Assembly: GCA_035711845.1 (NCBI GenBank)
Contig: DASTBU010000091.1
Coordinates: 1 to 64,000, forward strand
Length of the DNA stretch: 64,000 bases
Source of the DNA: DASTBU01 sp035711845
Lineage (GTDB): Bacteria; Acidobacteriota; Vicinamibacteria; Vicinamibacterales; 2-12-FULL-66-21
Direction: 5' to 3'
Part shown: positions 63,429 through 64,000 of the stretch, in pieces
Numbering within the stretch: position 1 is the first letter of the stretch
Layout of the letters: every line of letters begins with the position of its first letter
Position numbers and translations under genes: made by a program
Notes under the pieces: generated by a model
What the model was told of the DNA's origin: nothing
The model's input: the letters and a program-made list of their open reading frames with translations, nothing else
Database searches by the model: none

Positions 63429-64000
63429 ATGAACGACATTTCCAAGACGGTGATGCCGTCCGACGACGAAGAAATCGTAGTGCAACAGCCGTCGGAAGGT
63501 AACGGCGAACCGGAACCACTGGTTATCCGTATGCCGGTGGACATCCGCAGCGTGGCGCTGACGGTCATCGCCGGCATAGGCCTGGTGCTCTTCCTCCAAT
63601 ATGCCGAGCCGGTCATCATACCGATCGTGCTCGGCACGCTCACGTTCTACGCCCTGGATCCCATCGTCGACTGGCTGCAGAAGTGGCGCATCCACCGGGC
63701 CATTGGTGCGGCCCTCGTACTGCTGACCCTCGTCGGGGCAACGGGATACGGGTTGTGGACGCTGAGGGACGACGCGCTGGCCGTGGTCGAAGAGTTGCCG
63801 CGCGCCGCGAGTCAACTCCGTGACACGCTGCGCGCAGAACGGCGGCGCGAGCCCGGCGCGATCGACAAGCTGCAGGAAGCGGCCAAGGAGATCGACAAGA
63901 CGGCGGCTGAAGCGACGGGCCCCGCACCCAGGGATCCTGGCGGCGTTCAGCGCGTCCAGGTCGTGCAGCCGTTTCGGGCAACCGACTACCTGGCCTGGGG
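63429..64000 (+). CDS. AI-2E family transporter, N-terminal part (runs off the window)
   Basis: The first 190 residues of a protein that continues past the right edge. The start is the ATG at 63429, with AGAGGT upstream. It begins MNDISKTVMPSDDEEIVVQQ with an acidic cytoplasmic N-terminus. Then come the paired helices typical of the AI-2E/TqsA/YhhQ-type superfamily: VALTVIAGIGLVLFLQYAEPVIIPIVLGTLTFYALDPIVDWLQKW (in parts) and IGAALVLLTLVGATGYGLWTL. A long soluble segment with DALAVVEELPRAASQL and DKLQEAAKEIDKTAAEA follows, as usual in this family. The transported substrate is uncertain for most members. It is divergent from queA, 126 bases away. Confidence 0.85.
   Translation, partial: MNDISKTVMPSDDEEIVVQQPSEGNGEPEPLVIRMPVDIRSVALTVIAGIGLVLFLQYAEPVIIPIVLGTLTFYALDPIVDWLQKWRIHRAIGAALVLLTLVGATGYGLWTLRDDALAVVEELPRAASQLRDTLRAERRREPGAIDKLQEAAKEIDKTAAEATGPAPRDPGGVQRVQVVQPFRATDYLAW

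Overview
The window is GC-rich, densely packed bacterial chromosome. It most resembles an Acidobacteriota of the Vicinamibacteria type. The basis is the gene mix: an ADOP-type MacB/FtsX permease, a DUF1028 protein, a PEP-CTERM protein, a gld-like ABC operon with a DUF4340 protein, TolC/Pal envelope genes and a small microcompartment locus. The taxonomic call is inference; there is no rRNA in the window. No CRISPR array, prophage or insertion sequence is visible.

Layout. 0.4-7.2 kb: a TPR protein, a DUF1028 protein, then rseP-dxr-cdsA-uppS-truA. 7.2-14.3 kb: pyrE with an S9 peptidase, a TolC-type protein and two glycosyltransferases. 14.3-23.7 kb: a pyrimidine cluster. pyrR-pyrB-pyrC, a second phosphoribosyltransferase and a TIGR02757 gene lie on the minus strand behind a PyrR-binding leader. 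A membrane phosphodiesterase gene separates them from divergent pyrK-pyrD-pyrF. 23.8-30.1 kb: pal, a frameshifted methyltransferase relic, a LysW-like carrier overlapping larE, a REC-PilZ protein, and an arsR-zntA operon with a readable operator. 30.1-36.6 kb: an ABC/GldG/DUF4340/dacB operon. 36.7-42.9 kb: HEAT protein, alaX, queC, queE, a probable selenoprotein, DUF72, cyclophilin, nth. 42.9-46.3 kb: a D-2-hydroxyacid dehydrogenase and a mini bacterial-microcompartment operon (class II aldolase, one BMC-H, three BMC-P, one small tagged Cys-rich protein). 46.4-56.6 kb: YHS and TPR proteins, a hydrolase, pdxJ, glmM-cdaR-cdaA, folP, ftsH, tilS and a tRNA with anticodon CAU. 56.6-64 kb: methyltransferase, PEP-CTERM protein, ADOP permease, deoxyhypusine-synthase-like protein, queA, and the start of an AI-2E-family transporter.

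The most exciting item is an ArsC/Spx-family redox gene at 40264-40620. Its reading frame is intact except for one in-frame TGA placed exactly at the first cysteine of the CxxC motif. A hairpin with SECIS geometry follows. It is therefore a candidate selenoprotein that a standard gene caller truncates.

A second genome-level theme is repeats in the gaps between genes. Three copies of an oriented 17-bp array with an inverted cap (REP-like) are present, along with several families of short degenerate tandem repeats, each with its own unit. Several genes (folP, dacB, pyrF, pyrB) take their last residues or stop codon from such repeats.

Functional threads: de novo UMP synthesis is nearly complete here (pyrB, C, D/K, E, F; no carAB). 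tRNA modification and quality control is well represented (truA, queA, queC, queE, tilS, alaX). Envelope synthesis is spread through the window (dxr, cdsA, uppS, glmM, dacB, glycosyltransferases).
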